NCBI GenBank assembly: GCA_028281635.1
Contig: JANQJM010000224.1
Coordinates: 1 to 64,000 of the forward strand
Direction of reading: 5' to 3'
DNA length: 64,000 bases
Origin: Pseudomonadales bacterium
Lineage (GTDB): Bacteria > Pseudomonadota > Gammaproteobacteria > Pseudomonadales > Pseudohongiellaceae
Made by a program: the position numbers and the translations under genes. The notes under the pieces are model-generated. The model did not search any database and was not told the origin of the DNA. It worked only from the letters and a program-made list of their open reading frames with translations. Positions 36,293-45,796 of the stretch are shown piece after piece; the stretch's first letter is position 1, and every line of letters starts with the position of its first letter.

Positions 36293-38527
36293 ATGCTTCG
36301 ATCTTTGACTCGTCATTCGCCTCGACAGCGCTTTGGTTTTTCCAAGCTGATACCGTCCACACTGATTCAATGCAGCGCTATGCTGACTGTACTGTGTGTC
36401 ATCCCGATGACAAGCCAGGCTCAAAACACTGTTGGCGATGGCTCAACAGTCGTCTATCCCGCGGAGTACTTCACTGAGTGGCAGCCAATCACGGCCCAGG
36501 ACATGCTGGCGCGAATTCCTGGTCAGGATAACCAGGGACCTGGTCGCGGAGGGCGCGGTGGCCCGCCTGGTGGCTTCACTGGCAATCCAACTAGTGGTGG
36601 ACGCGGGCTTGGTGCGGGTAACACCGGCACCGAAATCATGATCAACGGCAAACGCACAGCCGGCAAAAACAATTCCACCGATCAGCTACTCAGCCGAATC
36701 GCCTCTTCCCAAGTTCAGGAGATTCAGATTATTCGCGGCACTTCCGGTGATCTCGACGTACGTGGGAGTGGACAAGTGATCAATGTCGTCTTGTTGGACG
36801 CTCTGGCCTCAACCAGTTTCTCTTACGGAGCGACAGTAAATTACGCCCAAGACGACACTGTGTTACCCGGCGGCAATATCGCGCTCAATGGTCAACAGGG
36901 TGCTCTGGATTATCTGCTAACCCTGCGTAGTTCCCCCCGCTACTCGAATAGTCTTAACAACGAAAGCAGTGTATTGGGAGACTTCACACCCAATGACACG
37001 GTACTGGAAGAAGTCACTCGCGACGGCGAGAATCACGAGTTAAGTTTCAATCTTGGCTATGCCTTCGCCAACCTGGGTACGCTGCAGGTCAACGGCCTTT
37101 ATGCGCAACGGGATGCGCCCACCGAAATCGATCGTGTTACTACAAATCTGTTAACCGACCCGGTGCAGTATCTTGTGGAACGCGAAGACAACCCCAATGC
37201 ACGAGACAATTGGGAGTTGGGATTCGACTATGAGTATTCATTCGACAATGGTGCACGCTTCAAACTCCTGGGTATTGCCAATCAGGACAATAACGATTTC
37301 ACGCGCCAACGTTTCGAACGCTTTCCTGATAACGGTGATGAACTAAATCTGTTTCTGAATCTGAACGCCATTACCGAAGAGAAAATTCTCAGAGGTTCCT
37401 ACACCTTTGACATGTTCGATAGCCAAAGTGTCGAGATTGGAGCTGAGCGTGCGCAAACTACCCTGGATTCATCTTTACGTTTGGGTTCGCTAACAGCGGA
37501 AGGAACACCGTCGCCTGAGGTAGGTGGTCTGGTTCCGGTAGCGGTGCCCAATAACGCCAATTCTGTGGTTGAAGAAATTCGCTACGAACCGTTTGCCATT
37601 CACAACTGGCGCATCAACTCACAGCTCACTCTCGAGTCCTCATTGTTGTACGAAACTTCCGAGATAACTCAATCGGGCAGTGTGACCAACCAACGCGATT
37701 TTGACTTTATTAAACCCAAGGTCGATCTTCGCTATGACATTACACCAATGTTACAGGTTCGTGGCACCATCGAGCGCATCGTCAATCAGTTAAGCTTTTC
37801 AGATTTTGTTGCTGCTAACGACGAACAAGACAACGACTCCAACACCCTGGGAGGCAATGCCAACCTGAGGCAGCAGACTCAATGGCGTTATTCCTTCAAC
37901 GGTGAATACCGATTACCGAATGATGTCGGCGTGTTAAACGCACTGTTCTGGTACGCCGATCATACCGACGTCATCGACTGGATCGATGTCACCACGTCCG
38001 AAGACAATCTGGCTTCGGTTAATGGCAATATCGGTGATGGCCGGGAGTTTGGCACTAACCTTAACGCCAGTTTACGCATGGGTATGATTGGACTACCCGA
38101 TTTATTGGTCAATGTGGCCCTGGATCTCCAGGACTCTGAAGTTATCGATCCGTTTCTGGGTGTTGAACGCCGTTTTCGGTTCTTTAACCGGGGTCAATTC
38201 AGGTTAACCACACGCCACGATATTCCTCAATGGCGCTTCAACTGGGGCATACAGTATTTTGATCGCATCGATGGCGGCATGTTCATGTATGACTTACAGG
38301 ATTTTGAGTTTACTGTGGGTGAACCATTCCATGGCATCTTTGCCGAATATCGGGATCGCCGTGGCACGACTTATCGATTGGATATCGGTGCTTTCACCGA
38401 TGGCGCTCAGTGTCGGGAACGCTGGCGCTATGTAGGCAGACTTTCTAACAACATTCTGGAAGAGCTGGAATACCGATGTACCCAAAGTGGCGTGCGGCCT
38501 TCATTCAGTGTCACCGGTACCTTTTAA
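36293..38527 (+). CDS. TonB-dependent receptor
   Basis: 744 residues. A long N-terminal export signal ends near SQAQ (about residue 43). The plug domain has TAQDMLARIPGQDNQGPGR and EIMINGKRTAGKNNSTDQLL followed by IQEIQIIRGTSGDLDVRG-like sequence. The rest is an outer-membrane beta-barrel ending in Phe. A Gly/Arg/Pro-rich stretch (GPGRGGRGGPPGGF, about residues 82-110) is inserted early in the plug. The barrel is of CirA/PupB-like size, and the ligand is not predictable. It is convergent with the beta-propeller gene, with 20 bases between stops. Confidence 0.88.
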   Translation: MLRSLTRHSPRQRFGFSKLIPSTLIQCSAMLTVLCVIPMTSQAQNTVGDGSTVVYPAEYFTEWQPITAQDMLARIPGQDNQGPGRGGRGGPPGGFTGNPTSGGRGLGAGNTGTEIMINGKRTAGKNNSTDQLLSRIASSQVQEIQIIRGTSGDLDVRGSGQVINVVLLDALASTSFSYGATVNYAQDDTVLPGGNIALNGQQGALDYLLTLRSSPRYSNSLNNESSVLGDFTPNDTVLEEVTRDGENHELSFNLGYAFANLGTLQVNGLYAQRDAPTEIDRVTTNLLTDPVQYLVEREDNPNARDNWELGFDYEYSFDNGARFKLLGIANQDNNDFTRQRFERFPDNGDELNLFLNLNAITEEKILRGSYTFDMFDSQSVEIGAERAQTTLDSSLRLGSLTAEGTPSPEVGGLVPVAVPNNANSVVEEIRYEPFAIHNWRINSQLTLESSLLYETSEITQSGSVTNQRDFDFIKPKVDLRYDITPMLQVRGTIERIVNQLSFSDFVAANDEQDNDSNTLGGNANLRQQTQWRYSFNGEYRLPNDVGVLNALFWYADHTDVIDWIDVTTSEDNLASVNGNIGDGREFGTNLNASLRMGMIGLPDLLVNVALDLQDSEVIDPFLGVERRFRFFNRGQFRLTTRHDIPQWRFNWGIQYFDRIDGGMFMYDLQDFEFTVGEPFHGIFAEYRDRRGTTYRLDIGAFTDGAQCRERWRYVGRLSNNILEELEYRCTQSGVRPSFSVTGTF

Positions 38528-38547
38528 GGCGATTCTTGTTTTTAGGG

Positions 38548-40968
38548 TTACGGCGCAGTACCGAACACTGCGCTGCGCACTTCGCCTTCGTGTACGTAAA
38601 ACACTGCATCGTTGACTAATACCGAACGATCACCGAAGCTGCTGAAGAATGGAGCAAATGCGCCAAGTTGTTCGGTAGAATCCCCTTCCACATAACCCGT
38701 CTCAGCAACACCTGCGTCCGTCACTTCAAACATATAGAGGCCTTTGTTGGTAAAAGAATACCAGGTGCTGGGCGAGCCCGGGTCGAATCCTTCATAGTCC
38801 GGTTCGCTCTCGTTGACTTGTATTGGAATGGCGAACCGAAAAGGTGCAGCCGCTGTTGTAGGTAAAAATGAAATACCGTGATGATCGGCCAATACCTCCG
38901 ACTGAGAGCCACGCTTGCCGTAGATTAGCGCGTTGATTTCCTCCGGTGCTTGCGGATCTGACACATCGAACAGACTGAGCTTAACGCCTTGATACCAGGC
39001 GCCACGGGCAAAGCCAAAATCCGAGGAGCCATCGTCAGGAATGGCGTCCTTGCCAAATCCCAGCAACAGGTTTTCTCCCACGGGATGCAAGTAATCCGAA
39101 TACCCTTCAATCTCCAGCTCGCCCGCTATAACTGGCTCGTCCTGATCTGAAAGATCAACCACGTAGAGCGGATCGATTACCCGAAAAGTCACCAGATAAG
39201 CGCGATCTCCAACAAATCGTGCTGCAAATAATTGCTCGCCAGGTTTGCCAATACCGTCGATATAGTCCACCAATTCCAGTTCATCGCCATCTTCCTTAAG
39301 CACGGTAAGGCGAGTGCTGGAGGTAGCGTTCCAGGTTGATCCAATGGACGTGACCACATTCAGGTATTCGCCGTCGTCGCCGCCTGCTCCCATTCGAAAC
39401 GAGCGTTTATCTTCCGCCCATCCCAGATGCCCACGCACCTCACCGGACGCTGCATAGTCCACACCGTCTTCCGTTAATGAGAATTTGTGAATGGCCGTAG
39501 TGTGCTCTGGATCGTAGAACAGTGCATCGACGGCAAAGACTTCATATTCGTATTGCGTGGTCGCCAGATACAAAGCTTCCGTTGTCATGTATACGGTTTC
39601 GGTATTGCCCAGGAAACAAGTGCTGCTAAAGTCCGCAGGGTCAGCAAGAGGAATTGTGGCCACCGTGACGATGCTTGGATTGCGACTCTCCTCCAGCGCA
39701 TTGGTAGCGATGTAACAGTCCTTACTTTCGATCAAGTCACGCGGATCCACATCAGGCATTTCAACTTTCGGTAGCAGCGTGGTTAGTGAAGCAGTTTCCA
39801 GGGCAGCCGCATTACTCTGCTGAGATTCTTCATCGAACGCATAGGGAATGAAACCATCGAAGCCAGGCGAATATCGGGTAACAATATAGAGAAGGTCGCC
39901 AACCCGCCGACTGGAAATCAGTGTGCCATCGATAACCATGCGCTCAGAGAGGCTCAGGTTTGTCGGGTCCGAGGCATTCAGGAACTCGAGTTCCACTTCA
40001 TTGCTTCCCCAACCCCAAATATCGAGCCAGGCAACGTAAGAATTGAAACCCGAAAGAGTGACAATCATGTCGTCACCACTTGGGCTATCCTGAATCAGAT
40101 ACATACTGTCGGTAGCGCTGGAGAGGTCATTAATCTCGGTTAGCGGCTGATACAGACCTACTTCTTCGGCTGCGGGTGTCTCCGGGTCTAATCGAAAAGT
40201 TGCGATACAGTTTTCGAATCCACAGTTACGAAGTGCGTACAGGTACTCACCATCCGTTTTCACGATATCGGCTTCATCCACACCGAGTTCCTGGATATTG
40301 GTGGAAGAGACCTGCGCAACACTTGCGCCAGCGCTACTATCGGCTGTTCCTGCAACAGCAAAATCCAAAGTAACAAACCGATTGAATTCATCACTGGCTC
40401 CAGTGCTCATACCGAGTTTCAGATAGTCTTCCATCGCGGCATCAGATGAAAAGCGATGCAAGACATCCTTGCTTGCGTCGTGAACTGTGAAATTGACTGG
40501 AGTGTTCGCAATGCGAAGCGCATTGTCTCCTACCTGATAGGCAGTCCAGAATTCGTAGTCACCCGCGACCAGAACCTCATCTGAGAACAATTGGAAATCT
40601 ATAGAACTATCCAGTTCGACATTGGCAAACCCACGCAAAGAACCAGAGTCTCCATCCCATGGCTCCCAACCGAAAACTGTGCGCAAGTACCATTGGCTTC
40701 CATGCCTTGCAGCGAGGAACAATCGGGCGGTCTCACCCAAATCAGTGGCATCAACGGACATGGTAACGCGACCAGTAATTGCGTCACTGTTTAAATACAC
40801 TTCACTAAATCGATGCGGTTCGGCAGTCTGCAACTCAAGCGTAAGATCGGACGCACTATTGCCCACTGCTTGAAAAGAGATGGTGTAAGTCCAGACTGCA
40901 AGTGCAACGCCGCGCATTAAGTTTACTATTAGTGCATTGTTGTAGTTCAGTGACCGTAGGGACGCCAT
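38548..40968 (-). CDS. Secreted protein with C-terminal beta-propeller domain
   Basis: 806 residues. An N-terminal hydrophobic stretch (GVALAVWTYTISFQAVG) is a probable export signal or anchor, followed by a beta-sandwich of about 150 residues. The remainder matches the Beta_propel family, recognised by GVDEADIVKTDGEYLYAL near residue 250 and blades with LYIVTRYSPGF and RAYLVTFRVIDPLYVVDLSD. Domains of this kind are secreted and of unknown function, possibly protease-linked. It is divergent from the signalling operon at 41310. Confidence 0.85.
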   Translation of the reverse strand: MASLRSLNYNNALIVNLMRGVALAVWTYTISFQAVGNSASDLTLELQTAEPHRFSEVYLNSDAITGRVTMSVDATDLGETARLFLAARHGSQWYLRTVFGWEPWDGDSGSLRGFANVELDSSIDFQLFSDEVLVAGDYEFWTAYQVGDNALRIANTPVNFTVHDASKDVLHRFSSDAAMEDYLKLGMSTGASDEFNRFVTLDFAVAGTADSSAGASVAQVSSTNIQELGVDEADIVKTDGEYLYALRNCGFENCIATFRLDPETPAAEEVGLYQPLTEINDLSSATDSMYLIQDSPSGDDMIVTLSGFNSYVAWLDIWGWGSNEVELEFLNASDPTNLSLSERMVIDGTLISSRRVGDLLYIVTRYSPGFDGFIPYAFDEESQQSNAAALETASLTTLLPKVEMPDVDPRDLIESKDCYIATNALEESRNPSIVTVATIPLADPADFSSTCFLGNTETVYMTTEALYLATTQYEYEVFAVDALFYDPEHTTAIHKFSLTEDGVDYAASGEVRGHLGWAEDKRSFRMGAGGDDGEYLNVVTSIGSTWNATSSTRLTVLKEDGDELELVDYIDGIGKPGEQLFAARFVGDRAYLVTFRVIDPLYVVDLSDQDEPVIAGELEIEGYSDYLHPVGENLLLGFGKDAIPDDGSSDFGFARGAWYQGVKLSLFDVSDPQAPEEINALIYGKRGSQSEVLADHHGISFLPTTAAAPFRFAIPIQVNESEPDYEGFDPGSPSTWYSFTNKGLYMFEVTDAGVAETGYVEGDSTEQLGAFAPFFSSFGDRSVLVNDAVFYVHEGEVRSAVFGTAP

Positions 40969-41309
40969 GATGGTTCTCTCGAATTCGGGCTGCGCTCTGC
41001 TGCCTATATTACTCAGTCAAGTATACAAAGCTGTGGCCCCAAAACACTCACCAACCCCTGCCCCATGTGATTTCACTCACAGATTCGTTCGGCTGAAACA
41101 AGCGCAGAACTCGGAGTTGCGGGGCAGGCTGCTGCCAGCGGGTTTATTGCAGAAAATTACCTTATGTAAGTAATTCTCCTACAGGAGTGCTAGGCTTGTA
41201 GAGGTACTATTTGCCATGCCCACGGGGAGAATATTCTGAGAGCTCTGCAGTCTCAGAGCTGCCCGTGGACCTGCGTCATGGAAGACCGTACAAGCTGAAG
41301 GAGTAAACA
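40969..41309. other. Divergent region with nested stem-loops before the response regulator
   Basis: No gene is seen. CCACGGG (41220-41226) pairs with CCCGTGG (41262-41268), enclosing AGCTCTG (41241-41247) with CAGAGCT (41254-41260). The structure ends 41 bases before the GTG start at 41310 and may be a leader RNA. CTTATGTAAG at 41161-41170 recurs at 42523-42532 upstream of the kinase gene. Confidence 0.45.
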
Positions 41310-42482
41310 GTGCTTAACAACAGAATCCTGATTGCCGATGACGAACCAGACTTCACCGAAATAATCGGCGCAGTTGCAGAAGACATTGGCTTTGAAGTGA
41401 TCACCGTGCACGAGGGCAACGAGGTTGTCAGCCGCGCATCTGCCGTGGACCCCGGCGTAATCATTCTCGATCTTCGTATGCCAGGCACCGATGGTGTCGA
41501 AGTGTTGAAACAGCTCGCTGAGATGGCCTGCACTGCCCAGATCCTGCTCATCAGCGGCCTTGGACAACGCACCCTGAATTCAGTGGAACTGGTGGGAAAA
41601 GAGCGCAAACTCAACGTGATCGGCTCCCTGACCAAGCCCATGACCCCGGACGAAATCGAGGAAACTCTCACGCCTTTATTGGGAACAGTTGAGGAAAAGT
41701 CTGCGGTTGAAATCACAGCTGATCAGGATGCGTTTTCAAGTTTTGGCTTGCAGACATTGTTTTTACCCCATGTCTGGTTGAATGATGACGCCCAAACAAC
41801 CCAACGCATTCTGCTGGAAGGTCGGTGGATACTGGACAATAAAGAGGAAGTGAGTGGTAAACAGCTGCAAAGCTGGTCACACGAAAATGGTTTCAGCAAA
41901 GGCCTGACGGATCTCGTTCTTCGCGATGCGATGTTCAGTTTTAATGCACTAAGCAAAGAAAGCGACCAACTCGAATTCGTATTACCGTTCATTCCCGAGC
42001 TGTTGCAAGACGAGGAAATCGCAGATCACCTGGCTGAGGTGTTTATGAGAAGCCGCTTTCCTGCCGAGAGAATCATTGTCGAAACAGATGAACAGGGCAT
42101 TCACCGCTATCAGTCAACTGCAGTCGAGGTCCTCTCACGGATGCGGATAAAAGGATTTCGCATTGCCATGATCACAGAAACCAACAGTGACGAGCTGTTG
42201 TCGATGATTGACAAGTTGCCTATGGATGAAATCATCATGGACATGTCCTTGTTGAACCGCAGCCAGAAACTCAATTCCGATATGGAGTTGGAATTTGCGT
42301 ATAGCTCATTAAATTCGATGGCTAAAAGAATGGGTATCCAAACCTGCGCTCACAATATCGACAGCACAGAACTACTGGAATTCGTCAAACGATGCAATTT
42401 TGACCAGGCCAGAGGCCGAGCAATAACTGGCCCTCACTCTATAGCCAAGCTTGAAGACTATCTGGCAGGTACATTGGATTAG
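41310..42482 (+). CDS. Response regulator with degenerate EAL-like output domain
   Basis: 390 residues. The GTG start is preceded by AAGGAG. Residues 1-125 are a receiver with the acidic pair in IADDEPD, phospho-acceptor Asp in VIILDLRMPGTDG near 53 and Lys in LTKPMTPDE. From about residue 150 the fold follows EAL domains, but the hallmark motifs are gone: VETDEQ stands at the EAL/ExT site, MDEIIMDMSLL replaces the metal-binding DD region, and CAHNIDSTELL replaces the loop Glu. It is therefore probably a c-di-GMP or protein binding output without phosphodiesterase activity. It is followed by a hybrid kinase. Confidence 0.82.
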   Translation: MLNNRILIADDEPDFTEIIGAVAEDIGFEVITVHEGNEVVSRASAVDPGVIILDLRMPGTDGVEVLKQLAEMACTAQILLISGLGQRTLNSVELVGKERKLNVIGSLTKPMTPDEIEETLTPLLGTVEEKSAVEITADQDAFSSFGLQTLFLPHVWLNDDAQTTQRILLEGRWILDNKEEVSGKQLQSWSHENGFSKGLTDLVLRDAMFSFNALSKESDQLEFVLPFIPELLQDEEIADHLAEVFMRSRFPAERIIVETDEQGIHRYQSTAVEVLSRMRIKGFRIAMITETNSDELLSMIDKLPMDEIIMDMSLLNRSQKLNSDMELEFAYSSLNSMAKRMGIQTCAHNIDSTELLEFVKRCNFDQARGRAITGPHSIAKLEDYLAGTLD

Positions 42483-42550
42483 CACCTGACCTAACACCTG
42501 TTTAAATCGGTTCAAAATCTTACTTATGTAAGCCGCTGGCATCCAAAATC

Positions 42551-44758
42551 ATGACAACGAATAAAGATGAGCCTGGTTTAACGACTGCCCAAATTCCGGA
42601 TGCAGAGACCAACTCCTCCCCAAATTCCAGTGAGCCCTTTCAGCATTCGGCCCGCCTACAGGGCAGTTCGGTCGCTCTCACATTATTGATACCGTGTCTT
42701 ATCAGTCTGACATTTGGGGCAGCCTCTTACCTTGTTGTAGTGAGCTATGAGCCTATCCAGTGGTCCGTTCAGGCGTTCCTGCTGGTAGCGGCAGTATTGC
42801 TTTCCATTGTTGGTAGCTGGTTGCTCGCAATCAATAGTATTAGAGCCCGCAAACAAGAGTTGCGTTTGCTGGACTTCAATCGGATGTTGAAGGTTTTCTT
42901 CGAGAAAAACCCGGAGATCATGTTCGTAAAGAATCTTGATGATAGCTTTGCACTCGCCAATGAAAAGTTTCATGAGATGGTTAGCGATCCCAGCAATATA
43001 TTGAAACAGATCGAGCGCGAAGACGACCTGCCCTCCTATGTGGCGGCTAATATTCACCAGCAAGACCTGCAGGTAATTCAGCGCGAAGAGCCCATGGAAT
43101 TTCAATCTCGTTACAAACGAGATGGCGCTATTCTTCATCTGAAAACCTTGAGATTTCCAGTCTTCAATGACGAAGGCGAAATGGTTGCCATCGGCGGCAT
43201 ATCCAATGACATAACAGATCAGGTGCAGAGTCGACGGGCACTTATTGAAAATGAGCGGCTGTTAAGAACCTTTATCGAATCTGCGCCAGACGCCGTGTTG
43301 ATTTGTAGTGCAGATGGTGAAGTAACGCTGGTAAATCAGGCAGCAGAAAGAGTATTCGGATATGAACGCGAACAGATGCTGTCCCAGAGCCTGTTCTCGC
43401 TGATTAAAGATCTTAGCAAGGAGTTGTTTCAGCACTCTTTCTCTAATGAAGAGAACACAGTTACTCACACCATAGGTGGCAATGGCAGACGAGCCGATGG
43501 CGACGAATTCCCCGTGGAGTTCTCCCTGGCACCAATCAATACGCAGGATGGATCTCTGATGATCTGCATACTGCGTGACGTTAGTGACAAGTCATTTATG
43601 GAATCCCAACTCAGACAAAGTCAGAAAATGGAGGCGATAGGAAAACTGACCGGAGGGATGGCGCATGATTTTAACAATTTACTTGGCATCATTATTGGCA
43701 ATATAGCCCTTGCTAAACGCCGCCTGGAAAGAAATGATCCGCTGAACAAGCGCCTCGATACCGCCATGAATGCAGCCCAGCGTGGTGCCGAACTGACCAA
43801 ACGCATGTTGGCAGTAGCACGCAGACAACCTCTACAACCCACTCCGGTCTTTCTTAATGAGGTAATCGACGAGCTTGCCAAAATCCTGCCACAGACCCTG
43901 GGTGCAGATATCGAAATCGAGTTGACACTGGAAGCCGATCTTCCAGCAATTTTGGTTGATGAGTCCGCCGTAGAAAGTATGCTTCTAAACCTCGCGATCA
44001 ACGCGAGAGATGCTATGCCCCACGGTGGCAAATTCACTATCTCCACCAATACCGAGAACAAAGACGCCATTGAAAAGGCACTGCCAAGTACAGTGGTTAG
44101 CGATACCACCTACGTGCACATGGCGCTGCAAGATACCGGCAGCGGCATGAACGAAGAAACCCTGAACCGTGCATTTGAACCATTCTTTACTACCAAGAAA
44201 AAAGGTAAAGGCACTGGACTTGGATTGGCCATGATCTATGGTTTCCTAAAACAATCCAGAGGTTATATCGTTTTAGATAGTACTCTGGGGGTTGGTACAA
44301 CCATTCACATCTACTTGCCTGCGAAAGCCAATGTCGACCTGAAAAAGTCGGCATCTGTTTCAAAAATATCGGTACCATTTCTGGCTGGGAAATCCCACAA
44401 GATTCTGGTGGTGGATGATGAAGTGGACCTTCTCGAGATAGCCCGGGACTACCTCACGGATTTGGGGCTGACAGTGATCACCGCGGATAGTGGTTCCGAG
44501 GCTCTGGACATAATTACCAACGATAGCAGTATCGAACTGCTGCTCACGGATGTGGTCATGCCCGGAATGACCGGCCCGGCGCTGGTTAAAAAAGTGCGGG
44601 CCATTCGAGAGGACGTTCAGATTCTGTATGCTTCCGGCTATCCGTCGGGATCTATCGAGGAAACCAGTGAAATACGGTTGGATGCACCCTTGATCCATAA
44701 GCCCTATACACGAGATACACTGGCGGAATCGATACTGAGCGCGCTCGCGAACAACTAG
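42551..44758 (+). CDS. Hybrid sensor histidine kinase with PAS domains
   Basis: 735 residues. Two transmembrane helices at about 43-67 and 75-96 are followed by a PAS domain (FFEKNPEIMFVKNLDDSFAL), a second PAS (FIESAPDAVLICSADGEVTL), HisKA with phospho-acceptor His in GGMAHDFNNLLG near 373, HATPase_c (NARDAMPHGG, GTGLGLAMIYGFL) and a C-terminal receiver with Asp in LLLTDVVMPGM. This resembles phospho-relay kinases of the H+D type. It is 68 bases after the degenerate-EAL response regulator, likely its partner. The signal is unknown; there is no periplasmic sensor of size, so sensing is probably by PAS or membrane. Confidence 0.92.
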   Translation: MTTNKDEPGLTTAQIPDAETNSSPNSSEPFQHSARLQGSSVALTLLIPCLISLTFGAASYLVVVSYEPIQWSVQAFLLVAAVLLSIVGSWLLAINSIRARKQELRLLDFNRMLKVFFEKNPEIMFVKNLDDSFALANEKFHEMVSDPSNILKQIEREDDLPSYVAANIHQQDLQVIQREEPMEFQSRYKRDGAILHLKTLRFPVFNDEGEMVAIGGISNDITDQVQSRRALIENERLLRTFIESAPDAVLICSADGEVTLVNQAAERVFGYEREQMLSQSLFSLIKDLSKELFQHSFSNEENTVTHTIGGNGRRADGDEFPVEFSLAPINTQDGSLMICILRDVSDKSFMESQLRQSQKMEAIGKLTGGMAHDFNNLLGIIIGNIALAKRRLERNDPLNKRLDTAMNAAQRGAELTKRMLAVARRQPLQPTPVFLNEVIDELAKILPQTLGADIEIELTLEADLPAILVDESAVESMLLNLAINARDAMPHGGKFTISTNTENKDAIEKALPSTVVSDTTYVHMALQDTGSGMNEETLNRAFEPFFTTKKKGKGTGLGLAMIYGFLKQSRGYIVLDSTLGVGTTIHIYLPAKANVDLKKSASVSKISVPFLAGKSHKILVVDDEVDLLEIARDYLTDLGLTVITADSGSEALDIITNDSSIELLLTDVVMPGMTGPALVKKVRAIREDVQILYASGYPSGSIEETSEIRLDAPLIHKPYTRDTLAESILSALANN

Positions 44759-45037
44759 AGAATAGTTGGTACCTGCTTTTTCCGTTCCAGGTTTTGTGAT
44801 GTCTATCACAAGAAAGCATGGGTTACAGAAAAATTCTGACTACCCACCAGATTCCTTGTCAGGCATAGTTAATCGCAATTAGAGCCTGCTTGCTGTTTAG
44901 GAATTTTCCTACAAAAGCTTCTGTATGACCGCAATTGATCGAACTTCAGTGACGTAACGTAGTTTGTTTCAGAACCAGGCTCTAGTCTTGCCGGCAACAA
45001 GGGTAGTTTTGTGTTAGTTGTACATAAGAGCGGGAAT

Positions 45038-45766
45038 ATGGCATCGCCGACGAAAAGGAAAAACTTGATTCTGGATGATCCTGCGGAACTCAGAGAAGTT
45101 TTCAGGGTTGCCCATTCCCACCGTTGGCCAATCACCTACTCAGTCACGACTGGGCAACGGGTTAGTTCACACACTACCGAGTTACTAAAAGTAGAACCAA
45201 CCAAGGGCACGCTCACGGTGAGCAGCGAAATGAAGTACTCTGGCTTACAACCCAGTGTGCCAACTGGTTTTCGTTCACAGAGCGGTGGCATCGTTATTGA
45301 ATTCGAGTCCCAATTGCTGGGTGGCAACAATACCTTGTCAGACCGCCTGTTTTCAGAGTGCCGGATCAGATACCCAGCTACAATCAAATTCAGTCAGCTT
45401 CGGAACGCAGTTCGCATCGACTGCAACAGCATGGACGAGATCCTGGTTACCTTGTTTACCGAACAACTCAGGTTACAAGGCAAGGTCCAGGACATCTCTG
45501 CCACTGGCGTAAAGATAAGATTCTCTGGCAATCTTTCCTATCAGTTTAAGCACTCACGCATTGTTACCGATTGCCATATGCGCCTTCCTGACGGAACGAT
45601 CGTGGAGGCCCGCCTCAAAGTGCTGGGTTTTACCTACGATCAGGATCAGGATATTTCTTATATTCGCTGTTACTTCCTGGCCATCAAGGAAGACGAAGAA
45701 ATGAAACTGGAAGAGCTGATGCGTGAGGCTCTGGAACGAATTCCGCAGCGAATCGGCGGTTTCTAA
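45038..45766 (+). CDS. PilZ-domain c-di-GMP receptor, YcgR-like
   Basis: 242 residues from the ATG at 45038 (CGGGA nearby); an in-frame GTG at 45011 is possible. The N-terminal half resembles the YcgR-N split barrel and the C-terminal half is PilZ, with RNAVR (RxxxR) and DISATGVKI (D-x-S-x-x-G), the two c-di-GMP binding motifs. Such proteins slow flagella or control exopolysaccharide when c-di-GMP is bound. No flagellar genes are nearby, but the gene follows the kinase/degenerate-EAL pair, so a shared c-di-GMP pathway is plausible. Confidence 0.82.
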   Translation: MASPTKRKNLILDDPAELREVFRVAHSHRWPITYSVTTGQRVSSHTTELLKVEPTKGTLTVSSEMKYSGLQPSVPTGFRSQSGGIVIEFESQLLGGNNTLSDRLFSECRIRYPATIKFSQLRNAVRIDCNSMDEILVTLFTEQLRLQGKVQDISATGVKIRFSGNLSYQFKHSRIVTDCHMRLPDGTIVEARLKVLGFTYDQDQDISYIRCYFLAIKEDEEMKLEELMREALERIPQRIGGF

Positions 45767-45796
45767 GTTCAGTCATCGAATCCTCGCATTCCGCCT

